From a bacterium (GTDB taxonomy: Bacteria > Zhuqueibacterota > QNDG01 > DSAB01), in assembly GCA_016931965.1 (NCBI GenBank), contig JAFGDT010000086.1, positions 62,001 to 126,000 on the forward strand: a stretch of DNA of 64,000 nt, written 5' to 3'. Made by a program: the position numbers and the translations under genes. The notes under the pieces are model-generated. The model saw nothing but the letters and a program-made list of their open reading frames with translations, did no database searches and was not told where the DNA came from. Shown piece after piece: positions 1-9,898 of the stretch. How positions within the stretch are numbered: position 1 is the stretch's first letter; each line of letters starts with the position of its first letter.

Positions 1-3000
1 GAATACGATTGGTTCCTTCCAAACCTCTATTTTGAAACTCTAAGGACATCAATTCAATGCCATCCTCTCCCGGAGCCGCAGCGTTTAAGTCGCCCGATAT
101 AACAGGACTGAGATTGACAGCCAACCAGGCTCCCACAGTGGTAACGGCAACACCGTCACTTGACTGGCCGACGTAGGCTTCCCTATTGGTGTTTTCATCA
201 TAGGGGACTTTGGTCAGAGATACTTTAATATTGATGGCTTCACTTGTTGGATGAGAAGGGGCTTTAATTGTCCATGTGGCTGTTCCGTTAACGATATCCT
301 TTGTAAGGGGATATGAGGGTGTATAGCCGTCAGATGAAGGATTAACAAGCGTTGCCTGTGCGATACCCGAAGTACCGGCAGTTCCGTTATTGATAACCTC
401 TGCTTGAATAACAAATTCTTGCCCCAACGAAACAGACCCATCAATAGCATCGGGTGGGCTGATGATGGAAAGATCCAGACTGATATTTGCCTTTCTTACA
501 GCCGTTACATTCATATAAACCGGAGCTGCGTAAACTTTCACACTCTCCTGTAAAGAATCAACGCCCTCGGCTTCAAGTGCGACGTCCAGCTGATCAAAGG
601 GATTTTGGGGTGCATCAACCTGCCAAACCACCTCTGAAGAAGAGACGCCCTTCGTTGCATTGTCCTGCATCTGATAACCATAAGGCAGATAAAGGGTTGC
701 AGTCAGGTTTTTGACATTATTCCGTTGAAAAGTCGCTTTGACAATAAAGCTCTGTCCCGTGGAAAGAATGCGATCTGTAGCCCCGACGGGGGAAGAAATC
801 GAAAGACTCGATATGATATAACTTAAAAGTGTTGTAATATTCACGCTGACCATTTGTTGAACGATGGTTGCCGTATTCTCTGTATTGTGTTCCCTGGGCA
901 ATTCAGATAGAGTGACATAGATGGGCCTTGCGGGGTGATCTGTGTTCGGAGCTTGAATGAACCATTCTGCCGGTAATCCCGGACGAATGGATGTAACATG
1001 ATCCGACCCGATCAAAGTATGTCCTGTAGGCACACTGATTTGAACCTGACCACTGTCCACTTCACCCATACCGGCCGCCGTGTAGTCCAAATAGGCTTTC
1101 AATGTATAGATCTGATTTGTGGAAACAAGACCATCTGGATTGCTGAGTTCTAAATTTAATGCAAGAACAGCCGGTCTTTGAATGATCACCGTGGCTGTTG
1201 AATCCAGAGATGGACCAATGGGGGCATCCAATCCGGACTGCCCAAGAGTCGCATCAGTGATGGACGCCGTAAACCGCTCACCGGCCATGTTTTCTATTCC
1301 AGATGCGCTCACATCAAAAATCACCAAACCCCATTCGGTGGGACTTAAACTGGGAATTACTTCCAACAAGGGGCTGGATAAAGACAGTCCATCGCTGTCC
1401 AAAGAAACCTCAATATCTTTCAATGTCTCGCCGAGACCATTTTCCACCTGAACGATGACCTGAAAATCCTGACCCGTATTTACATATCCGTCCCCGGCGA
1501 CAGTCATATTCCTTGTTTCAATGTTTGTGGATATGATGCGAAAATCCCTTTCGGCTTGAACGGAAATACTGGCAGTACCCATGCCACTTAAATTCGCCGC
1601 CGTATTGTGATCTTTCCCGCCAATTTCAGCACGGATTTCAGCTGTTCCGCCCAATCTTCCGGTCGTATGAATGGTATATATCAGTGTATCCCTTCGACCG
1701 CCAATCAACACCAATCCCCCACCCTTTAATGCAGAAGGCGGAGTCACCTTATAATCGGACTGAAAAAGGTTTACGACCCAAAAACTTAAATCTTCCGCTT
1801 GAGGATTGTTCAAAGCAACGGCGGCTTGACCGGTATTGCGGAGTCCCACTTTAACCGTCCAAGGATCAACCTGACCTCCCACGACAATATCTGTTGAGGT
1901 AACCACCCCTTCTACGACAAGATGGGCAGGATTTTGAACGACGGCCGTTGTCGTATTGTCTCCGCTGTTTTCATCGACCAGAAGGTTGTCGGTGTTATCG
2001 GCGTAGGCCTCAACCTGAGCGGTAAAAATCTCACCGGCATTGGGAGAATAATCCGCCCGCCCGGAAAGTTCAAGAGCTTCGGTTTCGCCACCCTCAAGCG
2101 ATTGAAGAATGATCGAAGGGGGGAATATGGACAAACCATCGGAGGTCATAAAAACCTGCAGGTTGTAGATTCCATCACCCCCGCTGTTTTCCACCATAAC
2201 CCGGATGGTAAAATTTTGACCCGTATTCACATAAGGCGCATTCATGGCCAGATTCTCAACCTGCACGATCCGAATCGAAGCGGGATTTTCGATCAAGACA
2301 GTGACCCATCCCCCGCTGACCGTATTCCCTTCAACAACCCGACCCGTATTGTTCTCCACACCCCGAACAACAGCATGAATATTACAGGATCCTATTTCAC
2401 CGTCTCCTGTCTTTTCTATACCGTAAACGAGACTGTCAATCTCCCCTCCAGATAAAATCCAATCCCCCCCTCCATGAAAGGTTGCGGGCCGATCCACTTC
2501 CCAAAGCGATCCGAGGCCAAATGAAATAAACGTGCTGTCAGCGCTTGAATCGACAGACACCGTGCTGCCCCCGATGTTTTTCACAATAACCGTAACTGTC
2601 CAATCCTCCTCTTGCCCCCGTGTGACCTCTCTTTGAGATACGCGCACACGATCAATCTTGAGCTGAGCCGGTTCCTCTACGGTGATCCCGGCATAGGCAT
2701 CGTCTGTTACTGTAAATCCTGTGCCACTGTCCAAACAATAAACAATGGCATGGACCGTCACATTTCCTGCTGTCATCCCTGTAACATCGACCGTAATCAA
2801 AAGGGAATCGGTCAGAGTGCCTCCCAATACGGGCGTGCCGCTTTGAATAAAATTCAGAGGAATGTTTAAAACGTAATCACTCTGTTCAATCCCTGCGATC
2901 ATAAATCGCAACTCCAGACTGTCAAGATGGGCAAAATTGCTGGCTAAATTCTGCACAACGAGAGAAAGTGTCCAGTCTTGCTCCTGACCCGACGTGACAT

Positions 3001-6000
3001 TTGTCTGGGAAGTGGTGAATTCGAGAATGCGTACGCCCGGCGGTGCATTAACATCAAATGCATTGGATGTTCCCGATTCGGTTCCTCCCGTTCGAACGAC
3101 AGAGATCTGATTTCCTGTAACGGGTACATAGATCGTGACACCGCTGGACCACTGCCCGGCTACAAAATTCCCGCTTACAACGGGACTGATTGTTCCTGTT
3201 ACATCGGATATATCCACAGTACCGGTAAATGATTCGGCAATATTATTATAAATATCCTCAGCTCTGACCGTAATCGTAAACGGTGTTAAAGCTATCTGGA
3301 CACCTACAGGGGTGATGGAAAAATGATCGACCGAACCGGGTATCACATTAAACAGGTTCGATGTCCCTGTATGTCCGGAACCATCATTCACTTGGATGGT
3401 AACATCCCTTTGAGCATGCGTAATCGATACAATTTGTGTTCTTACACCATTGTTAAAACTCCCGCTTGTTGAGGGTGTGATCGACCCCGTTGCATCGAAA
3501 ATCGATACCGTTCCATTGAAACCGGTTGCTGTATTTCCGTATGGATCCTTTGCCGTGATTGTAATTAAGAAATCTTCACCGACCCTCTGGGGACTCGCGA
3601 CGAGACCAATTTCAAAACGGTTCACCGATGATGGATTTACATCAAACTGATTGGATGTCCCGCTTTTCCCCATCCCCGCAACAGTCAATGTATTGTTCGA
3701 AGAACTTTCTGTAATGGTGACGCTTCCCGTCCATGTCCCATTGCTGAATGACACCTGCTGGGGGGCATTTGTTCCCGTTTCGTCGAATAGGTTGACAGTC
3801 TGATTAAAGCTGGTTACCGTATTGTTATTGGCGTCCTGTGCTGTGATGGTCACTGTAAAACCCACACCAGCTGAGTAAGGACTGGGCGTATTAAGGTTAA
3901 TGACAAAATGATCCACGGTACTCGGTGTGACATTGAAGAAATTGGATGTTCCCGTTTCCGTTCCTCCCAGGCGGGTTACAGTAACTCGATTACTCGGTTG
4001 CGTCTGAGTTACTGTCACATTCCCATTCCACACCCCATTTGTAAACAATCCACTTGGTGTTGGACTGATCGTCCCTGTCAAATCGGAGATCGTAACCTGT
4101 CCGGTAAAACCGGTCACTGTATTGTTGTAAAGATCCCGGGCTGTAATGGTTATGGAGAACGGCACGCCTGTTGCCTGTGCGGCGATGCTGCCTATGGTAA
4201 AGCGGTTCAAAGCCCCGTGCATCATATTGAAAAAGTTCGATGTTCCCGTATGTCCGAATCCGTCGTTAACCGTAATCCACACATCGCTTCGGGCTTGCGT
4301 GATTGTGACTGTCTGTGTCCGTGTGCCGCTGCTGAAAGTCCCGCTTGTCGTCTGGCTGATCGTGCTGGTAGCATCCCTGATTGTGATTGTGACTGTGCCC
4401 ACAAAACCGGTCGCCGTATTCCCGTATGGATCTTTTGCGGTGATACGAATATTAAAATTGGTGCCCGAAATCTGGGGACTCGAAATTGTGGCGATTTCGA
4501 ATGTGGACACGCTCGCTGGATTGACATTAAATGCATTTGATACCCCGCTTTTGCCGACACTAGTGACCGTCAGTGAATCATTACTGAAACTCTGGGTAAT
4601 GGTGACTGGCCCTGTCCAGGTTCCCCCGGTGAATGTAACCTGCTGGGGTGTATTGGTTCCTGTCTCATCCATTAAATTGGCCGTTTGGACAAAACTGGTC
4701 ACCGTATTGTTATTGGCATCTTCTGCCGTGATGGTCACCAAAAATCCCGAACCGGTTGTCTGAGGACTGGTGATTGGATCGAATTCAAAATGATCCACAC
4801 TGATCGGCGTCACATCAAATGTGTTGGAAATACCTGTTTCTGTTCCTCCTCCCGACCGTGTAACGGTTATCTGATCATCCGTCTGCGTCTGAGAGATTGT
4901 GATACTTCCGCTCCAGACACCATTGGAGAAATCACCGCTGACATCCGGATCAATCGATCCTGCTCCACCATCATGGGTAATATCGACCGTGCTGCCCGAA
5001 CCACTGAAACCGGTTGCCGTATTGTTGTAGGCATCCTGAGCAGTAACAGTGATCGCGAACGGCAGACCCGTGGCCTGATCACTGATCGAAGAAATGACAA
5101 AATGATCCACACCTGCCGGATCGATATTAAAATAATCCGAAGTGCCAATTTGCCCCCCACTGGTACCCGTAATTCGGATATTGTTATCCGCCTGTATAAT
5201 GCGCACATTGCCTGTCCATTGCTCTGTAAACGAGGGAGTCGAATTGGCTCCTCCCATTCCTTGCACCTCTATGGTACCCGTGCTCTCAGAAAAATTGACC
5301 ACTCCAGTGAAATCGGTTTTATCGTTATCATATGCATCTTTGGCTGTGATTGTGACAGCAAACCAAGCACCTGCAGTTTGAGGACTCGTAATTGCATCAA
5401 ATTCAAAATGATCTAAAGCAGCTGGATCAATCCGAAGGGTCAACACTGAGTTACCCGCTTTACCACTGTATATCGCTGTTATAGTATTTGACAAATGACT
5501 TCCTGTGATGGTAACACTTTGGTCATCTAATAAACCCAAATTAAAATTATTGATACTACCATAAAGCGCGATTGTACCCGTTAAATCCGTAAGATTTATA
5601 AGATTTGCTGGAATATTGTGAAAACCGGTTGCGCGGTTATCATATTTATCCAACGCCTCGATATCGATCTGAAACGGACTCCCAGCAACTTGTGGAGATG
5701 TAAAATCGTTTATGCTAAAATGATCCAAAGGAGCATGAATTATAGGAAAAGGATTAGATGGACCACCTGATTCAATAGGTGTATCATCATTTTGTGTCGT
5801 TTGGACACTAATTGTATAACTACCATTAGCTGTTGTATCATTTTTTACGCTAATTAGTCTTATTGATAGAGATCCAGTAAAATTAGTACCACCACTTCTA
5901 CTTACTATTATTGAATTAGTAACTTGAGTAACACTTAATGTTCCATCTAAATCAACAGAATAGGCAAAGGGACTACTACTTAGGTTAAATCCAGATGGAT

Positions 6001-6181
6001 ATGTAAAATAAATTTTCCCATCTCCTGGGATACCTAAAGCAGAAGTAGTAAATGAAATAGTATGAACACTAACAGCACCGACAGTTGAATCCGCGGTTAA
6101 AACATTGATATTACTGATATCTGATAATAATATCGAGGGGAAAATGAATAGTAAGATCCATTTAAAGAAAAGTTTCCTCAT
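1..6181 (-). CDS. Giant secreted protein with nine tandem Ig-like repeats (3' end outside window)
   Basis: One frame stays open from ATG 6181 to the left edge, about 2060 codons; I checked the frame at positions 4, 1501, 3052 and 6181. The ATG follows AAGGGG by three bases, and residues 1-20 (MRKLFFKWILLFIFPSILLS) are a signal peptide. After a divergent first domain, residues about 153-1050 hold nine units of 97-104 residues. Each opens with D/N-x-F followed by 'SPQ-x-G', then 'ITAxDxYxNTxTxF', 'DxTGTI', and ends near 'GTSNxFxV', an invasin/filamin-like Ig pattern. The rest (about 1050-2060) holds different CARDB/DUF11-like beta modules with 'xGQEQDWT' and 'VNTGQDF' motifs. By inference it is an adhesin-like or surface-layer protein; a C-terminal sorting domain may lie outside the window. 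Substrate or ligand is unknown. Confidence 0.88.
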   Translation of the reverse strand, partial: MRKLFFKWILLFIFPSILLSDISNINVLTADSTVGAVSVHTISFTTSALGIPGDGKIYFTYPSGFNLSSSPFAYSVDLDGTLSVTQVTNSIIVSRSGGTNFTGSLSIRLISVKNDTTANGSYTISVQTTQNDDTPIESGGPSNPFPIIHAPLDHFSINDFTSPQVAGSPFQIDIEALDKYDNRATGFHNIPANLINLTDLTGTIALYGSINNFNLGLLDDQSVTITGSHLSNTITAIYSGKAGNSVLTLRIDPAALDHFEFDAITSPQTAGAWFAVTITAKDAYDNDKTDFTGVVNFSESTGTIEVQGMGGANSTPSFTEQWTGNVRIIQADNNIRITGTSGGQIGTSDYFNIDPAGVDHFVISSISDQATGLPFAITVTAQDAYNNTATGFSGSGSTVDITHDGGAGSIDPDVSGDFSNGVWSGSITISQTQTDDQITVTRSGGGTETGISNTFDVTPISVDHFEFDPITSPQTTGSGFLVTITAEDANNNTVTSFVQTANLMDETGTNTPQQVTFTGGTWTGPVTITQSFSNDSLTVTSVGKSGVSNAFNVNPASVSTFEIATISSPQISGTNFNIRITAKDPYGNTATGFVGTVTITIRDATSTISQTTSGTFSSGTRTQTVTITQARSDVWITVNDGFGHTGTSNFFNMMHGALNRFTIGSIAAQATGVPFSITITARDLYNNTVTGFTGQVTISDLTGTISPTPSGLFTNGVWNGNVTVTQTQPSNRVTVTRLGGTETGTSNFFNVTPSTVDHFVINLNTPSPYSAGVGFTVTITAQDANNNTVTSFNQTVNLFDETGTNAPQQVSFSNGTWTGSVTITESSSNNTLTVAGMGKSGTSNQFDVNPSSVNRFEIGLVASPQRVGEDFLITITAKDPYGNTATGFNGTVSIFDATGSITPSTSGSFNNGVRTQIVSITHAQRDVTIQVNDGSGHTGTSNLFNVIPGSVDHFSITPVGVQIALTPFTITVRAEDIYNNIAESFTGTVDISDVTGTISPVVSGNFVAGQWSSGVTIYVPVTGNQISVVRTGGTESGTSNAFDVNAPPGVRILEFTTSQTNVTSGQEQDWTLSLVVQNLASNFAHLDSLELRFMIAGIEQSDYVLNIPLNFIQSGTPVLGGTLTDSLLITVDVTGMTAGNVTVHAIVYCLDSGTGFTVTDDAYAGITVEEPAQLKIDRVRVSQREVTRGQEEDWTVTVIVKNIGGSTVSVDSSADSTFISFGLGSLWEVDRPATFHGGGDWILSGGEIDSLVYGIEKTGDGEIGSCNIHAVVRGVENNTGRVVEGNTVSGGWVTVLIENPASIRIVQVENLAMNAPYVNTGQNFTIRVMVENSGGDGIYNLQVFMTSDGLSIFPPSIILQSLEGGETEALELSGRADYSPNAGEIFTAQVEAYADNTDNLLVDENSGDNTTTAVVQNPAHLVVEGVVTSTDIVVGGQVDPWTVKVGLRNTGQAAVALNNPQAEDLSFWVVNLFQSDYKVTPPSALKGGGLVLIGGRRDTLIYTIHTTGRLGGTAEIRAEIGGKDHNTAANLSGMGTASISVQAERDFRIISTNIETRNMTVAGDGYVNTGQDFQVIVQVENGLGETLKDIEVSLDSDGLSLSSPLLEVIPSLSPTEWGLVIFDVSASGIENMAGERFTASITDATLGQSGLDAPIGPSLDSTATVIIQRPAVLALNLELSNPDGLVSTNQIYTLKAYLDYTAAGMGEVDSGQVQISVPTGHTLIGSDHVTSIRPGLPAEWFIQAPNTDHPARPIYVTLSELPREHNTENTATIVQQMVSVNITTLLSYIISSLSISSPVGATDRILSTGQSFIVKATFQRNNVKNLTATLYLPYGYQMQDNATKGVSSSEVVWQVDAPQNPFDQLDVALEAEGVDSLQESVKVYAAPVYMNVTAVRKANISLDLSIISPPDAIDGSVSLGQEFVIQAEVINNGTAGTSGIAQATLVNPSSDGYTPSYPLTKDIVNGTATWTIKAPSHPTSEAINIKVSLTKVPYDENTNREAYVGQSSDGVAVTTVGAWLAVNLSPVISGDLNAAAPGEDGIELMSLEFQNRGLEGTNRI

Positions 6182-6218
6182 AAACCCCTTCATCGACTTC
6201 ACGAAGAATGGAACCAAA

Positions 6219-6237
6219 TATAAAATATTATTTTATA
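6219..6237. promoter_or_regulatory. AT-rich inverted repeat upstream of the giant gene
   Basis: Arms TATAAAAT (6219-6226) and ATTTTATA (6230-6237) are separated by three bases, about 40 bases upstream of the ATG at 6181. On the minus strand the same stretch supplies a possible TATAAA -10 element, but I see no convincing -35 at proper spacing. It could be an operator or simply AT-rich promoter DNA. Confidence 0.25.
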
Positions 6238-6341
6238 CCTGACACAGCGGCGCAACCATGCCAAGCCTAAACTTAATTGGCAAATAACATACCAAATAAT
6301 TGATAATTTTATAATAACATTATAATCTATTGTAAAAAATG

Positions 6342-6371
6342 AAATAAGGGCTTTCACGAAAGCCCTTATTT
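6342..6371 (-). terminator. Intrinsic terminator of the TPR gene
   Basis: A perfect 13-bp stem AAATAAGGGCTTT / AAAGCCCTTATTT with a 4-base loop lies about 50 bases past the stop of the TPR gene. On the minus strand it is followed by a T-rich tract (CATTTTTTAC). The flanking A/T pairs make it symmetric, so it might also act on plus-strand transcription. Confidence 0.8.
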
Positions 6372-6420
6372 ATTCCATCTTTATAAAATTAAATGACTAA
6401 GCTGGTCAAAATCCGTTCAT

Positions 6421-7548
6421 CTATTTCAACAGGGATCTCAACAGAATGAGAAATCCCTTTCCCTCATTTTTAGCCAGTTTGAGGTTTCTTTTCGCCCGCT
6501 CATATTCCGGATTGATTTCACAGGCCCTGTTGATTTCATGAAGCGCTTTGTTGAACAATCCCCGGCATTGAATCAAATAGGCAACACCCAGCATGTTATG
6601 CAAATCGGGAAATGTGGGATGTTTTTTGATTAAAGCCTCCAACTGCTGAACATAGTCCTGTATGCTTTTCGCATCCCTTCCCTCATCTCCAAACATATAT
6701 TTTAAATAGAATGCATGATGAAAATTCAAATCGATGATTGGGGTAAGATCTTCATCCACTTTCCGGAGAAGTTCGAGCGTCCCCTTGACTTCACTCCGGT
6801 GAAACATCCGCATGGCCTGTTCAAACGCCGGCACCGTGAAACGGGAAGACGAAGCCGCAGCCCTGCTGAGATGCTCTTTGATCTGTTTTTGACAGATTTC
6901 TCCTTGGGGAAAACCTTTTTCCTGAATGCCTTTCGCGAGTGCCTCAGTTAGACAGACGGCCATCATAAAATGGGCTTCATCATAAGTGGGATTGATCTTT
7001 AAAGCACTTTGAAAAGCTTCAATCGATTTTTTATATTGCTCCTGAGCCAAACAAATCCTGCCCAATTTCTGCCACAGGTCCGCGTATCGAGGGGCCACCT
7101 GAACACCTTTTTCCAAATATTGTTCGGCTTCGCTCAATCCCCCGCGCCGGTAATAAGCCTCACCCAAACTTAAATAGGCCTCCCCGTATTGGGGCTGATA
7201 TTGGATGACCAATTCAAGTTCACTGATGGCCTCATCCAATAAATTCCATTTTAAAAATTGAAGCCCCAACATATTGAGACTCAAAGGATGTCTGACTGTT
7301 TTGACTTTAGCAGAAATTAGATAGAGAAGTTCGATCTCTTCGATCTTTTTGGAGTGATAAACTTCGATCTCTTTTTTTAACTGTTCTGTTGAATGGCGAG
7401 AAGAATAATAACCGGAATCCTGGCACAAAACCCTTCCACCATCGTAAAGTGTGGATATGATTTTTTGATCTGCTTCAAGTGTATTTGTCTGAAGATGGAG
7501 CTTCCTTCCCCTTGCATGGATGTCATCACTGAAGTTGATCCCCGTCAT
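6421..7548 (-). CDS. Cytoplasmic tetratricopeptide-repeat protein
   Basis: The product has 375 residues and no signal peptide or membrane segment. Residues about 95-205 contain at least three clear TPR units with the W/L-G-Y/A-P pattern (for example 'AYLSLGEAYYRRGGLSEAEQYL' region and 'ALKINPTYDEAH'), and another appears near the C-terminus ('HNMLGVAYLIQ...INPEYERA'). The middle (210-300) is helical and not assigned. ATG 7548 is preceded by AAGGA at eight bases. TPRs are protein-interaction scaffolds; the partner is unknown. It is a single gene, with about 215 bp separating it from pta upstream and a terminator downstream. Confidence 0.8.
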   Translation of the reverse strand: MTGINFSDDIHARGRKLHLQTNTLEADQKIISTLYDGGRVLCQDSGYYSSRHSTEQLKKEIEVYHSKKIEEIELLYLISAKVKTVRHPLSLNMLGLQFLKWNLLDEAISELELVIQYQPQYGEAYLSLGEAYYRRGGLSEAEQYLEKGVQVAPRYADLWQKLGRICLAQEQYKKSIEAFQSALKINPTYDEAHFMMAVCLTEALAKGIQEKGFPQGEICQKQIKEHLSRAAASSSRFTVPAFEQAMRMFHRSEVKGTLELLRKVDEDLTPIIDLNFHHAFYLKYMFGDEGRDAKSIQDYVQQLEALIKKHPTFPDLHNMLGVAYLIQCRGLFNKALHEINRACEINPEYERAKRNLKLAKNEGKGFLILLRSLLK

Positions 7549-7764
7549 TTGGCTATTCCTTATAGTACCCGATTAAGATTGATAAAATAAAACCGAATGA
7601 TTGAAAGGATAACCCGGGGGAAAAGGTGAAAAACAACAGATGGGAGTACACACCCTACACTGTCCATCAATGAGAGAACAGAAATTTAATTTTACCCCCA
7701 AGGCAAATCCCTAAATCAGGCGATGGGTTTGTCCCTGTTTCTTCAACTATTTTTGTGACTATTC

Positions 7765-8754
7765 TTACTCAGCCAAAAGACAGCAGATGGCCGTCACATT
7801 GACGATGTCTTCGACACTGCATCCTCTGGAAAGGTCATTGGCCGGTTTTCGAAGACCCTGGATGATCGGACCGACAGCCTCTGCATTGGCCAAACGCTGT
7901 GTTAATTTGTATGCGATATTGCCTGCATTGAGATCGGGAAAAATCAGCACATTCGCCCTTCCGGCTACCGGACTGCCGGGCGCTTTCTTTTCCGCAACAG
8001 AGGGCACAATAGCGGCATCCACCTGTAATTCACCGTCCACATTCAGGTTGGGCGCACGCTCTCTGACCAAGCGCGTGGCTTCCTGAACTTTATCCACCAT
8101 CGGATGACCGGCACTGCCGTAAGTCGAAAAAGAGAGCATGGCCACAATCGGTTCCTCGCCGGTTAATTTACGATGGGTTTCCGCCGATGTGATGGCTATG
8201 CTGGCCAGCTGATCAGGATCCGGATCGGGAACAACGCCGCCGTCAGCATAGGTGAACGGTTTTTCCCATCCAGGCACGACCATTAAAAAGATACTCGATA
8301 CAATCGATATGTTATCGGCCAGACCGATACACTGAATCGCAGCCCTCAACACATCACCGGTTGTGTTTATCGATCCCGCCACACTGCCGTCGACCTCTCC
8401 TCCCCTGACCATCATTGCACCATAATAGAGGGGTTGAGAAACGGTCGTTCGCGCTATCTCTTCGGTCATCCCTTTGTGTTTTCTCAGTTCAAGAAATTGA
8501 TCGCAATAAGAATCAAACAGATGAGCCTGTAATGGATCAACGATCGATATATCTTGTAGCGACACGCCCAGTTTTTTTGCTTTTTGTGATATCTTGTTTT
8601 TATCACCCAACAAGGTCACACTGCATATGTCTTCCTGACGAATGTGCGCTGCCGCCTTGATCATGCGGTCTTCTTCTCCTTCGGGCAGAACGATACGTTT
8701 CTGCAGTTTCGAAGCTCGGCTACGAATTTCCTTCAGAATGGTCACTGATTGCAT
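7765..8754 (-). CDS. pta: Phosphate acetyltransferase
   Basis: The 329-residue product matches the short PTA/PTB-type phosphotransacetylases, which interconvert acetyl-CoA and acetyl phosphate in the cytoplasm. Recognisable segments are '[11 protein letters not shown]' near the N-terminus, '[19 protein letters not shown]', '[16 protein letters not shown]', '[13 protein letters not shown]' and '[13 protein letters not shown]'. I chose ATG 8754, 17 bases after the coaD stop; an in-frame upstream start at 8835 would overlap coaD by 64 bases and add 27 non-homologous residues. An AGGAG directly abuts the ATG, with AAGGAT further upstream, so the ribosome site is imperfect. It is the last gene of rsmD-coaD-pta; no ackA is in the window. 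Confidence 0.95.
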   Translation of the reverse strand: MQSVTILKEIRSRASKLQKRIVLPEGEEDRMIKAAAHIRQEDICSVTLLGDKNKISQKAKKLGVSLQDISIVDPLQAHLFDSYCDQFLELRKHKGMTEEIARTTVSQPLYYGAMMVRGGEVDGSVAGSINTTGDVLRAAIQCIGLADNISIVSSIFLMVVPGWEKPFTYADGGVVPDPDPDQLASIAITSAETHRKLTGEEPIVAMLSFSTYGSAGHPMVDKVQEATRLVRERAPNLNVDGELQVDAAIVPSVAEKKAPGSPVAGRANVLIFPDLNAGNIAYKLTQRLANAEAVGPIIQGLRKPANDLSRGCSVEDIVNVTAICCLLAE

Positions 8755-8771
8755 ACTCCTATTTTTTATCC

Positions 8772-9260
8772 TTATTTTTTTATTTCTTTGATTTTTCTGT
8801 GAAGGGCTTTTACAACGCCCGGAGGGAGAAAACATCCAATTTCACCTCCAAGTCTGGCGACTTCCTTAACGATGGTTGAATTGATGTAAGTAAATTCTTC
8901 ACTCGGCATGAAATAAATCGTCTCCAATGTGGGCATTAACTTTCTATTCATCAGAGCCATTTGAAATTCATACTCAAAATCAGATAAAACTCTCAAGCCT
9001 CTGATGAGTACTGAAATCCCCTTTTTTTGAGCATAATGAACAAGAAGACCATCGAACACATCGACATCGACATTGTCCAAATCGATGACTGCATCCTGGA
9101 TTAATTGCCTCCGTTCTTCCATTGAGAAAATGGGTTTTTTATGTGGATTCTCCGATACAGCCACAATGACCCGTTTAAAAATTTGAGAGGCCCTTTTAAT
9201 AATGTCCAGATGACCATTGGTGATGGGATCAAACGTTCCCGGATAAACGGCAATTTTCAT
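8772..9260 (-). CDS. coaD: Phosphopantetheine adenylyltransferase
   Basis: The 162-residue product is the usual CoaD size. It catalyses the penultimate CoA step, ATP plus 4'-phosphopantetheine to dephospho-CoA. The N-terminus '[14 protein letters not shown]' carries the nucleotidyltransferase T/HxGH motif, followed by the family segments '[20 protein letters not shown]' and '[15 protein letters not shown]'. ATG 9260 is preceded by AAAGG at seven bases; an upstream in-frame start (9302) would overlap rsmD and add 14 residues before the conserved MKIAVYPG, so it was rejected. The gene sits 10 bases after rsmD and 17 before pta, and so is probably cotranscribed with both. Confidence 0.97.
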   Translation of the reverse strand: MKIAVYPGTFDPITNGHLDIIKRASQIFKRVIVAVSENPHKKPIFSMEERRQLIQDAVIDLDNVDVDVFDGLLVHYAQKKGISVLIRGLRVLSDFEYEFQMALMNRKLMPTLETIYFMPSEEFTYINSTIVKEVARLGGEIGCFLPPGVVKALHRKIKEIKK

Positions 9261-9270
9261 AATCAAACCT

Positions 9271-9816
9271 TTATGTATAAATCGAAACGATACAATCTCC
9301 AAAGCGTCTCTGCTTTTGCAAAATCATTGGGTGATCTTCACGGTCGGCATCCCGAATATCGTGCTCAATGATTAAATATCCTCCAGCTTGAAGAAGCCTA
9401 TTTTGACTCACAATCTGGACAATTTTTTCCCTCAAGAGAGCTTTAAATGGGGGATCCGCAATCACCACATCAAAACATCCATACTTTTTATGCACCATGG
9501 GGAGTACCCGGAAAACGTCTCCGGTTAATGGATCAGCCCTGTTTAAAAAATGACACATCCCAATGTTTTTTTTTAACAATCGCATACTTGAAGAGGAACG
9601 ATCAATAAAAACAACTTCTCTCGCACCCCGACTCAATGCTTCAATGCCAATGGCCCCCGTGCCTGCAAAAAGATCCAATAAACGGGCCTGATCAATCTTT
9701 TCTCCCAAAAAGGAAAAAATAAATTCTTTGACCCGTCCTGTCGCGGGCCTGAATTGCAGACCCGACGGACCATGCAATTTTCTCCCCCGACTGGTTCCAC
9801 CCAATACCCGGATCAT
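9271..9816 (-). CDS. rsmD: 16S rRNA (guanine(966)-N2)-methyltransferase RsmD
   Basis: The 181-residue product has the RsmD hallmarks: 'IRVLGGTSRGRKL' at the N-terminus, 'RPATGRVKEFIFSFL', SAM-binding 'LLDLFAGTGAIGIEALSRGA' and the catalytic 'ADPPF' near residue 121. It methylates N2 of G966 of 16S rRNA during 30S assembly, using S-adenosylmethionine. The ATG is preceded by AAGGGAT only two or three bases away, so initiation may be modest. rsmD followed by coaD is a widespread gene pair, supporting both calls. Confidence 0.96.
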   Translation of the reverse strand: MIRVLGGTSRGRKLHGPSGLQFRPATGRVKEFIFSFLGEKIDQARLLDLFAGTGAIGIEALSRGAREVVFIDRSSSSMRLLKKNIGMCHFLNRADPLTGDVFRVLPMVHKKYGCFDVVIADPPFKALLREKIVQIVSQNRLLQAGGYLIIEHDIRDADREDHPMILQKQRRFGDCIVSIYT

Positions 9817-9898
9817 ATCCCTTAATGAAAAAGTCGCTCCCCCCCATAGCGACTATTCAATGTCAAACGATGCCTTAAGATCTATTCAACCTGCTGGT

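Noticed and set aside
1922-5416. Several long open frames on the plus strand inside 1-6181 (up to about 240 codons)
   Set aside because: They lie antisense to the continuous Ig-repeat frame, contain low-complexity Ser/Cys/Arg-rich sequence, and recur with the same period as the repeats; they are shadows.
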